64,000 nt of DNA from Murimonas intestini (GTDB taxonomy: Bacteria > Bacillota > Clostridia > Lachnospirales > Lachnospiraceae), in NCBI GenBank assembly GCA_003148945.1, contig QGGY01000001.1, positions 496,001 through 560,000 of the forward strand, written 5' to 3'. The notes beneath the pieces were generated by a model. The model searched no databases and had not been told where the DNA came from. It worked only from the letters and a program-made list of their open reading frames with translations. Of this stretch, positions 1 to 8,005 are shown in pieces. The translations under genes and the position numbers were made by a program. The stretch's first letter is position 1. Every line of letters begins with the position of its first letter.

Positions 1-401
1 TTGCTTATTTTGTTCTTAATGACAGACGGGACGTCCTCTATGACAGGATCAATAAAAGAATCGACATGATGCTTGAGGCCGGTCTGATTGAAGAAGTGAA
101 GCGCCTGAAGGGAGAAGGCTGTACCCGGAACATGGTGTCCATGCAGGGGCTGGGGTATAAGGAAATACTTGATTACCTGGATGGTAGGTGCACGCTGGAG
201 GAGGCTGTATATATCCTGAAAAGAGATACAAGGCATTTTGCAAAGCGGCAGCTGACCTGGTTTAAGCGGGAAAGGGATGTGATCTGGGTCAATAAAGATG
301 AGTTTTCTTACAGCGAGGAAAAAATCCTTGCACATATGGATGAGATCCTGATCCAAAAAGGAATTTTGAATGAACGGAGAGCAGAAGATGACAGAGTATG
401 A
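1..401 (+). CDS. miaA: tRNA dimethylallyltransferase, C-terminal part
   Basis: The gene enters from the left edge; the reading frame is open from base 3 and ends at 401. MiaA transfers a dimethylallyl group to N6 of A37 in tRNAs that read codons starting with U. The visible part carries the C-terminal family pattern: a LYDRIN stretch followed by a D-M-M-x-x-x-GL-I-EEV segment, then the Q-G-L-G-YKE block and the final R-x-T-R-x-F-A-KRQ-x-T-W-F segment that contacts tRNA. The N-terminal P-loop lies outside the window. Its end overlaps the start of the next gene by 14 bases, so the two are probably co-transcribed. Confidence 0.95.
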   Translation, partial: AYFVLNDRRDVLYDRINKRIDMMLEAGLIEEVKRLKGEGCTRNMVSMQGLGYKEILDYLDGRCTLEEAVYILKRDTRHFAKRQLTWFKRERDVIWVNKDEFSYSEEKILAHMDEILIQKGILNERRAEDDRV

Positions 402-1704
402 TAATAAGTTAAATGATCAGATAGATAAAATGTACGGGGCCATGGGGATCAGTAAGGAAGCAGTTTCTTTCGGCCGCAGGATAGAGGGCAGATTAAAAGA
501 ACGCTTTGAAAAAATTGACCTGATGGCACAGTACAACCAGCTGAAGGTCCTTGACGCAATGCAGAAAAACAGGGTGTGCGCTGAATGCTTCAACGGTACC
601 AGCGGATATGGCTATAATGACCTGGGCAGGGACACTCTGGAGGCAGTTTATGCGTCTGTATTCCATACGGAGGACGCCCTGGTGCGCCCACAGATCACGT
701 GCGGGACACATGCGCTCTCACTGGCGCTCTCATCTAATCTCAGGCCGGGTGACGGACTTTTGTCTATATCGGGCAAGCCCTATGACACGCTGGAGGAGGT
801 CATAGGCATCAGGCCTTCAAAAGGATCTCTGGCAGAATATGGCGTGTCCTATTCCCAGGTTGATTTAAAAGCTGACGGCAGCTTTGATTTCGAGGGCATC
901 AGAAAAGCCATAAAAGCTGATACAAAGCTTGTGGCCATCCAGCGCTCGAAGGGGTACCAGACAAGGCCGACGCTGTCTGTGCAGCAGATAGGGGAGGCTA
1001 TTGAATTTGTCAAGAGTATAGATCCCAGCATTATCTGTATGGTGGATAACTGTTATGGAGAGTTTGTAGAAGAGATGGAACCTTCTGATGTGGGTGCAGA
1101 TATGACTGTAGGATCTCTGATCAAGAATCCGGGAGGTGGTCTGGCTCCTATCGGAGGTTATATTGCAGGGACTAAGGAATGTGTGGAGAATGCGGCATAC
1201 CGCCTGACATCACCGGGGCTTGGAAAAGAGGTGGGGGCTTCACTTGGGGTAATGCAGTCATTTTATCAGGGGCTGTTCCTGGCGCCCACAGTGACAGCAG
1301 GTGCTCTTAAAGGAGCTGTGTTTGCAGCAAACATCTATGAGGAGCTGGGATATTATGTAGTGCCGGGAGGTTCGGAGGAGCGCCATGATATTATACAGGC
1401 TGTTGAATTTGGCTGTCCGGAAGGTGTCATTGCTTTCTGCAGGGGGATCCAGGCGGCTGCTCCTGTGGACAGCTATGTCACGCCTGAGCCGTGGGCCATG
1501 CCGGGCTATGACAGTGATGTGATTATGGCGGCAGGTGCTTTTGTGCAGGGGTCATCTATAGAGCTGAGTGCAGACGGACCAGTTAAACCGCCGTATGCAG
1601 TGTATTTCCAGGGAGGCCTGACATGGGAACATGCGAAGATGGGTATTCTTATGTCTCTGCAGAAGCTCATAGAAGCCGGAATTGTAAAGCCATGGCAGAT
1701 GTGA
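388..1704 (+). CDS. PLP-dependent methionine gamma-lyase family protein (aluminium-resistance-like)
   Basis: A fold-type I PLP enzyme of the family often annotated as methionine gamma-lyase or aluminum resistance protein, about 438 residues, the usual length. Visible marks are the TCGTHAL segment near residue 110, the VDNCYGEF block that positions the cofactor, and the SLIKNPGGG motif, where Lys246 is the expected Schiff-base lysine. I place the start at 388 because a GGAGAG sequence lies 7-8 bases upstream; an in-frame ATG at 370 lacks a good ribosome-binding site. The true substrate of this branch is not known from sequence alone. It overlaps miaA upstream and the next flavoprotein downstream by 13 bases. 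Confidence 0.85.
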   Translation: MTEYDNKLNDQIDKMYGAMGISKEAVSFGRRIEGRLKERFEKIDLMAQYNQLKVLDAMQKNRVCAECFNGTSGYGYNDLGRDTLEAVYASVFHTEDALVRPQITCGTHALSLALSSNLRPGDGLLSISGKPYDTLEEVIGIRPSKGSLAEYGVSYSQVDLKADGSFDFEGIRKAIKADTKLVAIQRSKGYQTRPTLSVQQIGEAIEFVKSIDPSIICMVDNCYGEFVEEMEPSDVGADMTVGSLIKNPGGGLAPIGGYIAGTKECVENAAYRLTSPGLGKEVGASLGVMQSFYQGLFLAPTVTAGALKGAVFAANIYEELGYYVVPGGSEERHDIIQAVEFGCPEGVIAFCRGIQAAAPVDSYVTPEPWAMPGYDSDVIMAAGAFVQGSSIELSADGPVKPPYAVYFQGGLTWEHAKMGILMSLQKLIEAGIVKPWQM

Positions 1705-2909
1705 TCGTGATCGGGGCAGGCGCTGCCGGAATGGCCGCGGCTGTTGGAGCGGCCAGAGCCGGGGCAGAGGTGATCCTTCTGGAGGGAAGGGAAAAGCCTG
1801 CAAAGAAGCTGCTTGTGACGGGAAACGGCAAATGTAATCTGACGAATGTCTCGGGAAATCTTTTGGAAATGTACAGAGGTACGTATCCGGAGTTTGTGCG
1901 GCCCATCCTGGAGAACTGGGGTCCCGGGGAAATTATCAGCTTCTTTGGAAGCATGGGGCTTCTGACAAGAGAGAAGAGGGGCGGTATCTACCCATATTCT
2001 GAACAGGCAGCCGCGGTGGCTGATATTCTTGCGGCTGAGCTTAAAAGGCTGAAGGTAAAAGTGAAGTGTTCCCAGAAGGTGACAGGGCTGGAATTTGACA
2101 GGGAAAAGAAAATGTGGCTTGTACACACAGACGGCTGGACATATGAGGGGAAAAACGCTGTGCTCTGCGCAGGCTCCAAGGCAGCTCCGGCCACCGGGTC
2201 GGACGGGAGCGGCTATGTGCTGGCCAGTTCCTGCGGCCATACAGTTATAAAGCCGCTGCCGGCCCTTGTCCCACTGAAGGTTAAGGAAAGCTTTGTAAAG
2301 AACCTGTCCGGAATACGAAGTACTGTCCGGCTTTCTTTTTGTGCACAGGGATACAGGGAGAGGACAGAGTCAGGAGAGCTGCAGTGGACAGATTACGGTA
2401 TATCAGGTATCGTAGTCTTCCAGCTGTCAAGATTTGCATCGGAGGCGCTGGAACAGGGGAAAGCCGTGAGCATCCATGTGGATCTCATGCCGGAGTACAG
2501 CTGTGAGCAGGTGGATGAGATATTAAGAAAAAGTAGTTCACTGGAGGGCATTTTTCCAAAAAAGATGATACCTGTGCTTTTAAAAGAAGCCCAGGTATCA
2601 CCGGGGGGCATTCCGGGCATTCCCGGAGGCTGGAGCGGCGAAGAAGCGGCCAGGCTGAGCAGCAAAATCAAAGATATCTCCCTCACAGTAACAGGCACAA
2701 AATCATTTGAGGCAGCCCAGGTGTGCCTGGGCGGTGTGGATACAAGCGAGGTGGACGCAGCCACTATGGAATCCCGGCTGTGTCCCGGCCTGTACTTCGC
2801 AGGAGAGATCCTGGATGTGGATGGAGCATGCGGAGGCTATAACCTGCAGTGGGCCTGGGCCAGCGGACTGACAGCCGGCAGGGCGGCTGCGGGAAAAAGG
2901 AGTATTTAA
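1692..2909 (+). CDS. HI0933/YhiN-family flavoprotein (BaiN-like)
   Basis: Predicted FAD-binding oxidoreductase of the HI0933/YhiN/BaiN family, about 405 residues. The N-terminus at 1692 starts directly with the Rossmann dinucleotide motif V-I-G-A-G-A-A-G-M, followed by the family-specific KLLVTGNGKCNLTN segment near residue 40. The C-terminal GEILDVDGACGGYNLQWAW segment is the conserved FAD-contacting end. An upstream in-frame ATG at 1623 would overlap the previous gene by 82 bases and add a tail not seen in the family. BaiN is reported to act on bile-acid intermediates in some gut clostridia, but this family is widespread and that role should not be assumed here. Confidence 0.85.
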   Translation: MADVIVIGAGAAGMAAAVGAARAGAEVILLEGREKPAKKLLVTGNGKCNLTNVSGNLLEMYRGTYPEFVRPILENWGPGEIISFFGSMGLLTREKRGGIYPYSEQAAAVADILAAELKRLKVKVKCSQKVTGLEFDREKKMWLVHTDGWTYEGKNAVLCAGSKAAPATGSDGSGYVLASSCGHTVIKPLPALVPLKVKESFVKNLSGIRSTVRLSFCAQGYRERTESGELQWTDYGISGIVVFQLSRFASEALEQGKAVSIHVDLMPEYSCEQVDEILRKSSSLEGIFPKKMIPVLLKEAQVSPGGIPGIPGGWSGEEAARLSSKIKDISLTVTGTKSFEAAQVCLGGVDTSEVDAATMESRLCPGLYFAGEILDVDGACGGYNLQWAWASGLTAGRAAAGKRSI

Positions 2910-4532
2910 ATGATAAGAACAGCGCAGCTGAAATTAAAAGTGGGGCATAATAAAGATGAGCTTTCCAAAGCAGCAGCGAAAGCCCTCAAGATAAAAGAGA
3001 ACGAAATCGCTGATATTAAAATAGTGAAAAGATCTGTGGATGCCCGGAAGAAACCGGAGCTCTATTTCGTCTATACGGCAGATATAGAGCTGTGCAGAGA
3101 AAAAAATGAGGAGTCAGTTGTCAGAAGGTGCAAAAGCCCGGGGATAAAGATAGTTAATGTGTCTGAATATAAGATGACAGAACCGGGGAGGGAAAAGCTT
3201 GAGAGCCGGCCTGTCATCGCAGGCATGGGGCCTGCTGGCCTGTTCTGCGGCCTGCTTCTGGCACGGGCGGGATACTGCCCCCTCATTCTGGAGCGGGGAG
3301 AGGCCGTGGAAAACAGACAGAAAAGCGTAGAGCGTTTCTGGAGGGAAGGCATGCTGGATGTCCGCAGTAATGTCCAGTTTGGTGAGGGCGGCGCCGGCAC
3401 CTTTTCTGACGGGAAATTAAATACCCAGGTAAAGGACCCTGCCGGAAGGAATCAGTTTGTTCTTGAAACCCTTGTGGACGCAGGGGCGCCGCCTGAGATC
3501 ATCTATGAGGCCAAGCCGCATATAGGGACGGATATCCTGCGGGATGTAGTCAGGAATATAAGGCAGGAGATCATAAGCCTCGGGGGCGAGGTCCGTTTTC
3601 TGACAAAACTGACAGATATATTTACAGACAAAGATTCTGTCTGCGGCATAGAAACAGACGAAAGAGAGCGCATCGATACACGGGTGCTCGTACTGGCTAT
3701 AGGCCACAGTGCGAGAGATACATTTGAGCTGCTGTCGAAAAAGCCCGTGCCCATGCGGGCAAAGCCTTTTGCTGTGGGCCTCAGGATAGAACATCCCCAG
3801 GAAATGATCAATCTGTACCAGTATGGCCGGAAGGATATAGAAGAGCTGGGCGCTGCCAGCTATAAACTGACGAGAAAGCTGGCAGGAGGCAGGGGGATCT
3901 ATTCTTTCTGCATGTGTCCCGGCGGATACGTGGTGAATGCATCCTCAGAGGAAGGAGGACTTGCAGTCAACGGCATGAGCTACCATAAACGTGACAGCGG
4001 GAATGCCAACAGCGCAATGATAGTTACAGTTTCACCTGAGGATTTTAAAGCCTGGGGGATGGCGGGAGAAAATGATGCACTCAGCGGAGTCTTTTTTCAG
4101 AGAGAGCTGGAAAAAGCCGCTTTTCTGGCAGGGGAAGGTAAAGTTCCCATCCAGCTGTTCGGGGATTTTAAAGAGGGGCGGATGAGTACCCGGCTGGGAG
4201 ATATCACTCCATGCATAAAAGGAGATTATGCATTTGCAGACCTGCGGGGGATCTTTCCAAAGGAACTGGGGGATTCGCTGGCGGAGGGGATCACCGGCTG
4301 TGGGAGCATCATACCCGGCTTTGACAGATCCGACGCGCTTCTGTCCGGAGTGGAGAGCAGAACGTCATCTCCGGTCAGGATCGAGAGGGGAGAGGACTTT
4401 CAGAGTTCATTAAAAGGCCTTTATCCCTGCGGAGAGGGCGCCGGATATGCAGGCGGCATCACTTCTGCAGCAATGGACGGGATGAAGGCGGCAGAAGCCA
4501 TCATCAGGAGATATGCGTCAAATGTCAGCTGA
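2910..4532 (+). CDS. FAD-dependent dehydrogenase (COG2509-like)
   Basis: A 540-residue protein of the NAD(P)/FAD-dependent oxidoreductase family COG2509. The N-terminal 80 residues form a small alpha/beta domain typical of this family. A dinucleotide-binding G-M-G-P-A-G-L-F-C-G motif follows near residue 107, then an ERGE segment ending the second strand, and the F-G-E-G-G-A-G-T-FSDGKL block. The C-terminus has the G-EGAGYAGGITSAAMDG segment that closes over FAD. The start codon directly follows the previous stop (TAA then ATG), so expression is coupled with the upstream flavoprotein. The physiological substrate is unknown. Confidence 0.85.
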   Translation: MIRTAQLKLKVGHNKDELSKAAAKALKIKENEIADIKIVKRSVDARKKPELYFVYTADIELCREKNEESVVRRCKSPGIKIVNVSEYKMTEPGREKLESRPVIAGMGPAGLFCGLLLARAGYCPLILERGEAVENRQKSVERFWREGMLDVRSNVQFGEGGAGTFSDGKLNTQVKDPAGRNQFVLETLVDAGAPPEIIYEAKPHIGTDILRDVVRNIRQEIISLGGEVRFLTKLTDIFTDKDSVCGIETDERERIDTRVLVLAIGHSARDTFELLSKKPVPMRAKPFAVGLRIEHPQEMINLYQYGRKDIEELGAASYKLTRKLAGGRGIYSFCMCPGGYVVNASSEEGGLAVNGMSYHKRDSGNANSAMIVTVSPEDFKAWGMAGENDALSGVFFQRELEKAAFLAGEGKVPIQLFGDFKEGRMSTRLGDITPCIKGDYAFADLRGIFPKELGDSLAEGITGCGSIIPGFDRSDALLSGVESRTSSPVRIERGEDFQSSLKGLYPCGEGAGYAGGITSAAMDGMKAAEAIIRRYASNVS

Positions 4533-4677
4533 AAGGCTGAATTTTAAGGTTCTTAAGGTAAATAACAAAAATTTAAGATTAAGAGTGTATACTTTAAAAT
4601 TAATTTGTGATAAAATGAAGAATATTTATAGTCGCTTACTATGTTTTCCAATTCGGGGGAGAGCACGGTAAACAGCT

Positions 4678-5391
4678 GTGGATAATGATAATACACTGGC
4701 ATCAACTATGAAAAATCTCCCGCCTGAAGAGAGGCCGTATGAGAAGTGTCTGAAATACGGGCCTTCCAGGCTGACAGACGCGGAGCTTCTGGCTGTCATC
4801 ATAAGGACAGGCTCTAAAGGGACGAAAGCCCTTTCTCTTGCTAAAGATATCCTGAAATTGTCCGGGGCCCCCAACGGTCTGCTGGGACTTCACCGTTTGT
4901 CGGTGAATGACCTGATGCAGGTAAAAGGCGTCGGGAAGGTAAAAGCGATCCAGATCAAATGTATGACTGAGTTTTCCAGGCGCATCGCAAAAGCCGGTGC
5001 GGCAGATGAACTGTGCTTTAGCCAGCCGGAGACGATTGCAAGATATTATATGGAAGATTTCAGGCATCTGGGACAGGAACAGATGCTCTTAATGATGCTG
5101 AATACCAAGAATAAGCTCCTGGGAGAGCAGATCATCTCCAAAGGAACTGTGAATGCTTCGCTGATCTCTCCGAGGGAGATTTTTTTAGAAGCGCTTCACT
5201 ATCATGCTGTATCAATTGTTCTGATACACAATCATCCCAGCGGGGATCCGTCTCCCAGCAAAGATGACTTAAGGATAACGAAACGGATTCAGGAGGCTGG
5301 CAGTATGCTGGGGATCGGGCTTTTAGACCATATCATACTGGGAGACAGATCATATGTCAGCCTGAGAGAGCGAAAAATCCTGTTAGGATAA
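4678..5391 (+). CDS. radC: RadC family JAB-domain protein
   Basis: A 237-residue RadC-family protein (older name: DNA repair protein RadC). An N-terminal helix-hairpin-helix region contains a V-K-G-V-G-K-V-K motif near residue 83. The C-terminal JAB/MPN-like metalloprotease fold shows the H-N-H-P-S-G-D-P motif followed by D at the expected metal position. The function is unclear in all species despite its name. The listed start is a GTG with a GGGGGAG sequence rather far upstream (about 14 bases); an ATG at 4708 is the alternative and would match the usual family start. Located just upstream of mreB, an arrangement common in Firmicutes. The 145 bases before it are A+T-rich with no clear promoter that I would defend. 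Confidence 0.9.
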   Translation: MDNDNTLASTMKNLPPEERPYEKCLKYGPSRLTDAELLAVIIRTGSKGTKALSLAKDILKLSGAPNGLLGLHRLSVNDLMQVKGVGKVKAIQIKCMTEFSRRIAKAGAADELCFSQPETIARYYMEDFRHLGQEQMLLMMLNTKNKLLGEQIISKGTVNASLISPREIFLEALHYHAVSIVLIHNHPSGDPSPSKDDLRITKRIQEAGSMLGIGLLDHIILGDRSYVSLRERKILLG

Positions 5392-5405
5392 GAGGAGAGA
5401 AATCC

Positions 5406-6428
5406 ATGATATTTCATAGCTCTTATGGAATTGATCTGGGGACAGATACGATTAAAATATGTGATAAAAATGAAAAGAACTTTCTGTGTGAAAAGAATAT
5501 GATAGCCATACGCGATAAGGTCAATGTGATAGCCCTGGGGCAGAAGGCTTTTGAGATGTATGAAAAGACTCCGATGAATGTGGAGGCGGGAAGCCCAATG
5601 ACAGGGGGGGCGATTGCAGATGTAAAGAATGCAGAGCTTGTCCTTACAGGGCTGCTGAAAAGGTGCGGAGGGGTGTTCACGGGACATCCGGAAATCTTTA
5701 TGTCAGTGCCTACCGAGAGCTCAGAGGTTGAGAAAAGAGCCTACTACAATGTGCTCAATGTCCGCATCCGGGCAAAGAAGGTGAACCTTATTGATAAGGG
5801 CCTGGCTGACGCCATCGGCATCGGAATGCCTGTGCTTGAGCCTGAGGGCAATATGGTAGTCAATATCGGGGCAGATACAACTGAGATCTCCGTCATTTCC
5901 GATGGAAAGATCATAGTGGGAAAGATGCTGAAGTTCGGCGGACGCAGGCTGGACGAAGAAATATGTACCATGGTGCGCCGCAGATATAATCTGCATATTG
6001 GCATGAAGACATCAGAATACCTGAAAAAGTCCCTGGCCTATCTCATACGTGGTGAGGACAGGGAGGCGGCTGTATACGGTATCAACACGATCTCGGGGCT
6101 TCCCAGGCAGGAGGTGATACCTGCCCTTCCTGTCAGTGCGGCCATACTGGAGGCTGTTGACGAGATACTGGAGAGTCTTAAGAACACTCTGGAGAGAACG
6201 CCTCCCCAGCTGCTTGAGGATATCCGCAGGAGCGGGATCTATATCACCGGAGGAGTATCAGAGATACCTAACCTTGCGGAATATTTCTATAAAGGGGTGG
6301 GGATTCCTGTTTACAATGTGGTGGAGCCGGCATTCTCAACGATCCGGGGGCTTGTGAGGATCATGAATCAGGATGAACTGCAGAAGCTGACCTACTCCAT
6401 GAAAGATTTTACCGGAAATACCATATAG
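5406..6428 (+). CDS. mreB: rod shape-determining actin-like protein MreB/Mbl
   Basis: Bacterial actin homologue of 340 residues that polymerises under the membrane and directs elongation-mode peptidoglycan synthesis. It shows the actin-fold phosphate 1 motif (G-I-D-L-G-T-D-T) at the N-terminus, the phosphate 2 motif (VVNIGADTTEISVIS) near residue 150 and the adenosine-binding G-G-V-S-E-I-P-N segment near residue 285. It is the first gene of an mreBCD-PBP2 run with 13 bases to mreC. Whether it is the MreB, Mbl or MreBH type cannot be decided here because only one paralogue is in the window. Confidence 0.96.
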   Translation: MIFHSSYGIDLGTDTIKICDKNEKNFLCEKNMIAIRDKVNVIALGQKAFEMYEKTPMNVEAGSPMTGGAIADVKNAELVLTGLLKRCGGVFTGHPEIFMSVPTESSEVEKRAYYNVLNVRIRAKKVNLIDKGLADAIGIGMPVLEPEGNMVVNIGADTTEISVISDGKIIVGKMLKFGGRRLDEEICTMVRRRYNLHIGMKTSEYLKKSLAYLIRGEDREAAVYGINTISGLPRQEVIPALPVSAAILEAVDEILESLKNTLERTPPQLLEDIRRSGIYITGGVSEIPNLAEYFYKGVGIPVYNVVEPAFSTIRGLVRIMNQDELQKLTYSMKDFTGNTI

Positions 6429-6441
6429 ACGAGGACGTAGT

Positions 6442-7452
6442 ATGAAAAAGAAACTGAACGATTCAATGAAAAGTAAATATATCCTGATCATCCTGACAGT
6501 TTTTTGCTTTGCCATGATTCTGCTGTCATTTACAACAGATATGGGAAAGGGACCCTTGAAATATATAGCGGGTTATGTGATCACTCCGATCCAGAATGGA
6601 GTGAATACGGTCGGGAACTGGATAGCAGAAAAAGGGGCGTATTTCCAGAGTTCCCAGGATCTTGTAACGGAGAACAGGGACCTGCAGGCAAAGGTAGATT
6701 CCCTCACCGCCGAGAACAGCCAGCTGCAGCAGGAAAAAGAGGAGCTGGACAGGCTTCGGAGGCTCTATGAGCTGGATGAGCAGTATGATTATGAGAAAGT
6801 AGGGGCCAGGATTATTGCAAATGAGACAGGAAACTGGTTCAGCACTTTTACGATCGACAAAGGCTCTGATGACGGCTTCAAGGTGGATATGAATGTGATC
6901 GCAGACAGCGGGCTTGTGGGCATTATCACAGAAGTGGGGCCAAAATGGTCTACAGTCCGTTCCATCATCGATGACAACAGCAATGTAAGCGGACAGATAT
7001 CCACAACCCTGGATACATGTGTGATCGCGGGGGACTTAAGGCTCATCGACGAGGGCAAGGTCAATCTTGTAAAGCTTACAGATGCTGACGGCAAAGTAAA
7101 TGTGGGAGATAAGGTAGTGACATCAAATGTCAGCGAGAAATTTCTTCCGGGCATACTGATCGGTTATGTGAGCGAGCTGTCCCTGGATTCCAATAAGCTG
7201 ACGAGTTCAGGATATATTACTCCGGCTGTGGATTTTAAGCATCTGCAGGAAGTCCTTGTAATTACTGAGCTGAAGCAGGATGCCCCGGAGAGCGTGTCCA
7301 ATTCTAATAAGCAGAAAGAACCTGTAGACGACCCGCTGGCTTCCCAGACTGAAACGGACGGGACAGAGGCAGAGAGCGGTACAGAAGCCCGGACGGAGAA
7401 TCAGACAGAGAACCAGACAGAGGCCGGGCCGACAGAAGGCGGCGAACAATGA
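6442..7452 (+). CDS. mreC: rod shape-determining protein MreC
   Basis: Bitopic membrane protein of 336 residues that links MreB filaments to the periplasm-side synthetic machinery. A basic N-terminus precedes one membrane helix (about residues 12-30). A coiled coil rich in Glu, Gln and Leu follows (about 70-112), then the two beta domains with the conserved N-x-x-G-NWF-x-T-x-x-I-D-K-G-S-D-D-G segment. The last 50 residues are a low-complexity tail rich in Glu, Thr and Gln, typical of clostridial MreC and probably disordered. Lies between mreB and mreD. Confidence 0.95.
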   Translation: MKKKLNDSMKSKYILIILTVFCFAMILLSFTTDMGKGPLKYIAGYVITPIQNGVNTVGNWIAEKGAYFQSSQDLVTENRDLQAKVDSLTAENSQLQQEKEELDRLRRLYELDEQYDYEKVGARIIANETGNWFSTFTIDKGSDDGFKVDMNVIADSGLVGIITEVGPKWSTVRSIIDDNSNVSGQISTTLDTCVIAGDLRLIDEGKVNLVKLTDADGKVNVGDKVVTSNVSEKFLPGILIGYVSELSLDSNKLTSSGYITPAVDFKHLQEVLVITELKQDAPESVSNSNKQKEPVDDPLASQTETDGTEAESGTEARTENQTENQTEAGPTEGGEQ

Positions 7453-7486
7453 TCTTAGGACAGACTGACAGAAAGGAGCGGCTGGC

Positions 7487-8005
7487 ATGCGCAGAAGGAT
7501 TGTAATAATTGTTTTGATTTTTATTTGTTTTATACTGCAGTGTTCTGTACTGCCTGCGGTCGCCATAGGAGGGATATCTCCCAATCTGCTTGTAATACTG
7601 ACAGTTTCCTTTGCCCTGATGAGGGGAAGGCGTGAAGGGATGTTTGTAGGGTTCATGTGCGGATTCCTGGCAGACCTGTTTTTTGGCTCAGCATTGGGCT
7701 TCCAGACTCTTGTCTATATGTATATGGGCTATCTGTGCGGTTCATGCTACAGACTGTTCTATGATGATGACATCAAGATGCCAATCCTGCTGATTGCGGC
7801 AAGCGATCTGGCTTATGGCATCATATTTTATATTTTTGAGTTTTTACTCAGGGGAAGGGTTCAGTTTACGTTTTATCTGGGAAGGATCATCCTCCCGGAA
7901 GTGGTATATACAATAGTGCTTACCATCGTGTGCTACCGCCTGCTCATGTGGATCAACCACAGACTTGAGAGGGCAGAACAAAGGAGTGTAAATAGTTTTG
8001 TTTAA
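7487..8005 (+). CDS. mreD: rod shape-determining membrane protein MreD
   Basis: Small integral membrane protein of 172 residues with five to six hydrophobic helices, no large soluble part, and the family's P-N-L-L-V-I-L-T stretch near residue 33. It belongs to the elongasome with MreB, MreC, RodA and PBP2. An AAAGGAGCGG ribosome-binding site lies upstream. The last bases overlap the TTG start of the PBP2 gene by 8 bases, indicating translational coupling. Confidence 0.93.
   Translation: MRRRIVIIVLIFICFILQCSVLPAVAIGGISPNLLVILTVSFALMRGRREGMFVGFMCGFLADLFFGSALGFQTLVYMYMGYLCGSCYRLFYDDDIKMPILLIAASDLAYGIIFYIFEFLLRGRVQFTFYLGRIILPEVVYTIVLTIVCYRLLMWINHRLERAEQRSVNSFV

Noticed and set aside
1506-2240. 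244-codon minus-strand open frame over the HI0933-family gene
   Set aside because: It runs antisense to a clear flavoprotein gene, has low-complexity Cys/His/Ser-rich sequence and no ribosome-binding site; a shadow frame.
4533-4677. Promoter or riboswitch before radC
   Set aside because: The stretch is A+T-rich with several -10-like words, but no -35 at proper spacing and no recognisable aptamer.
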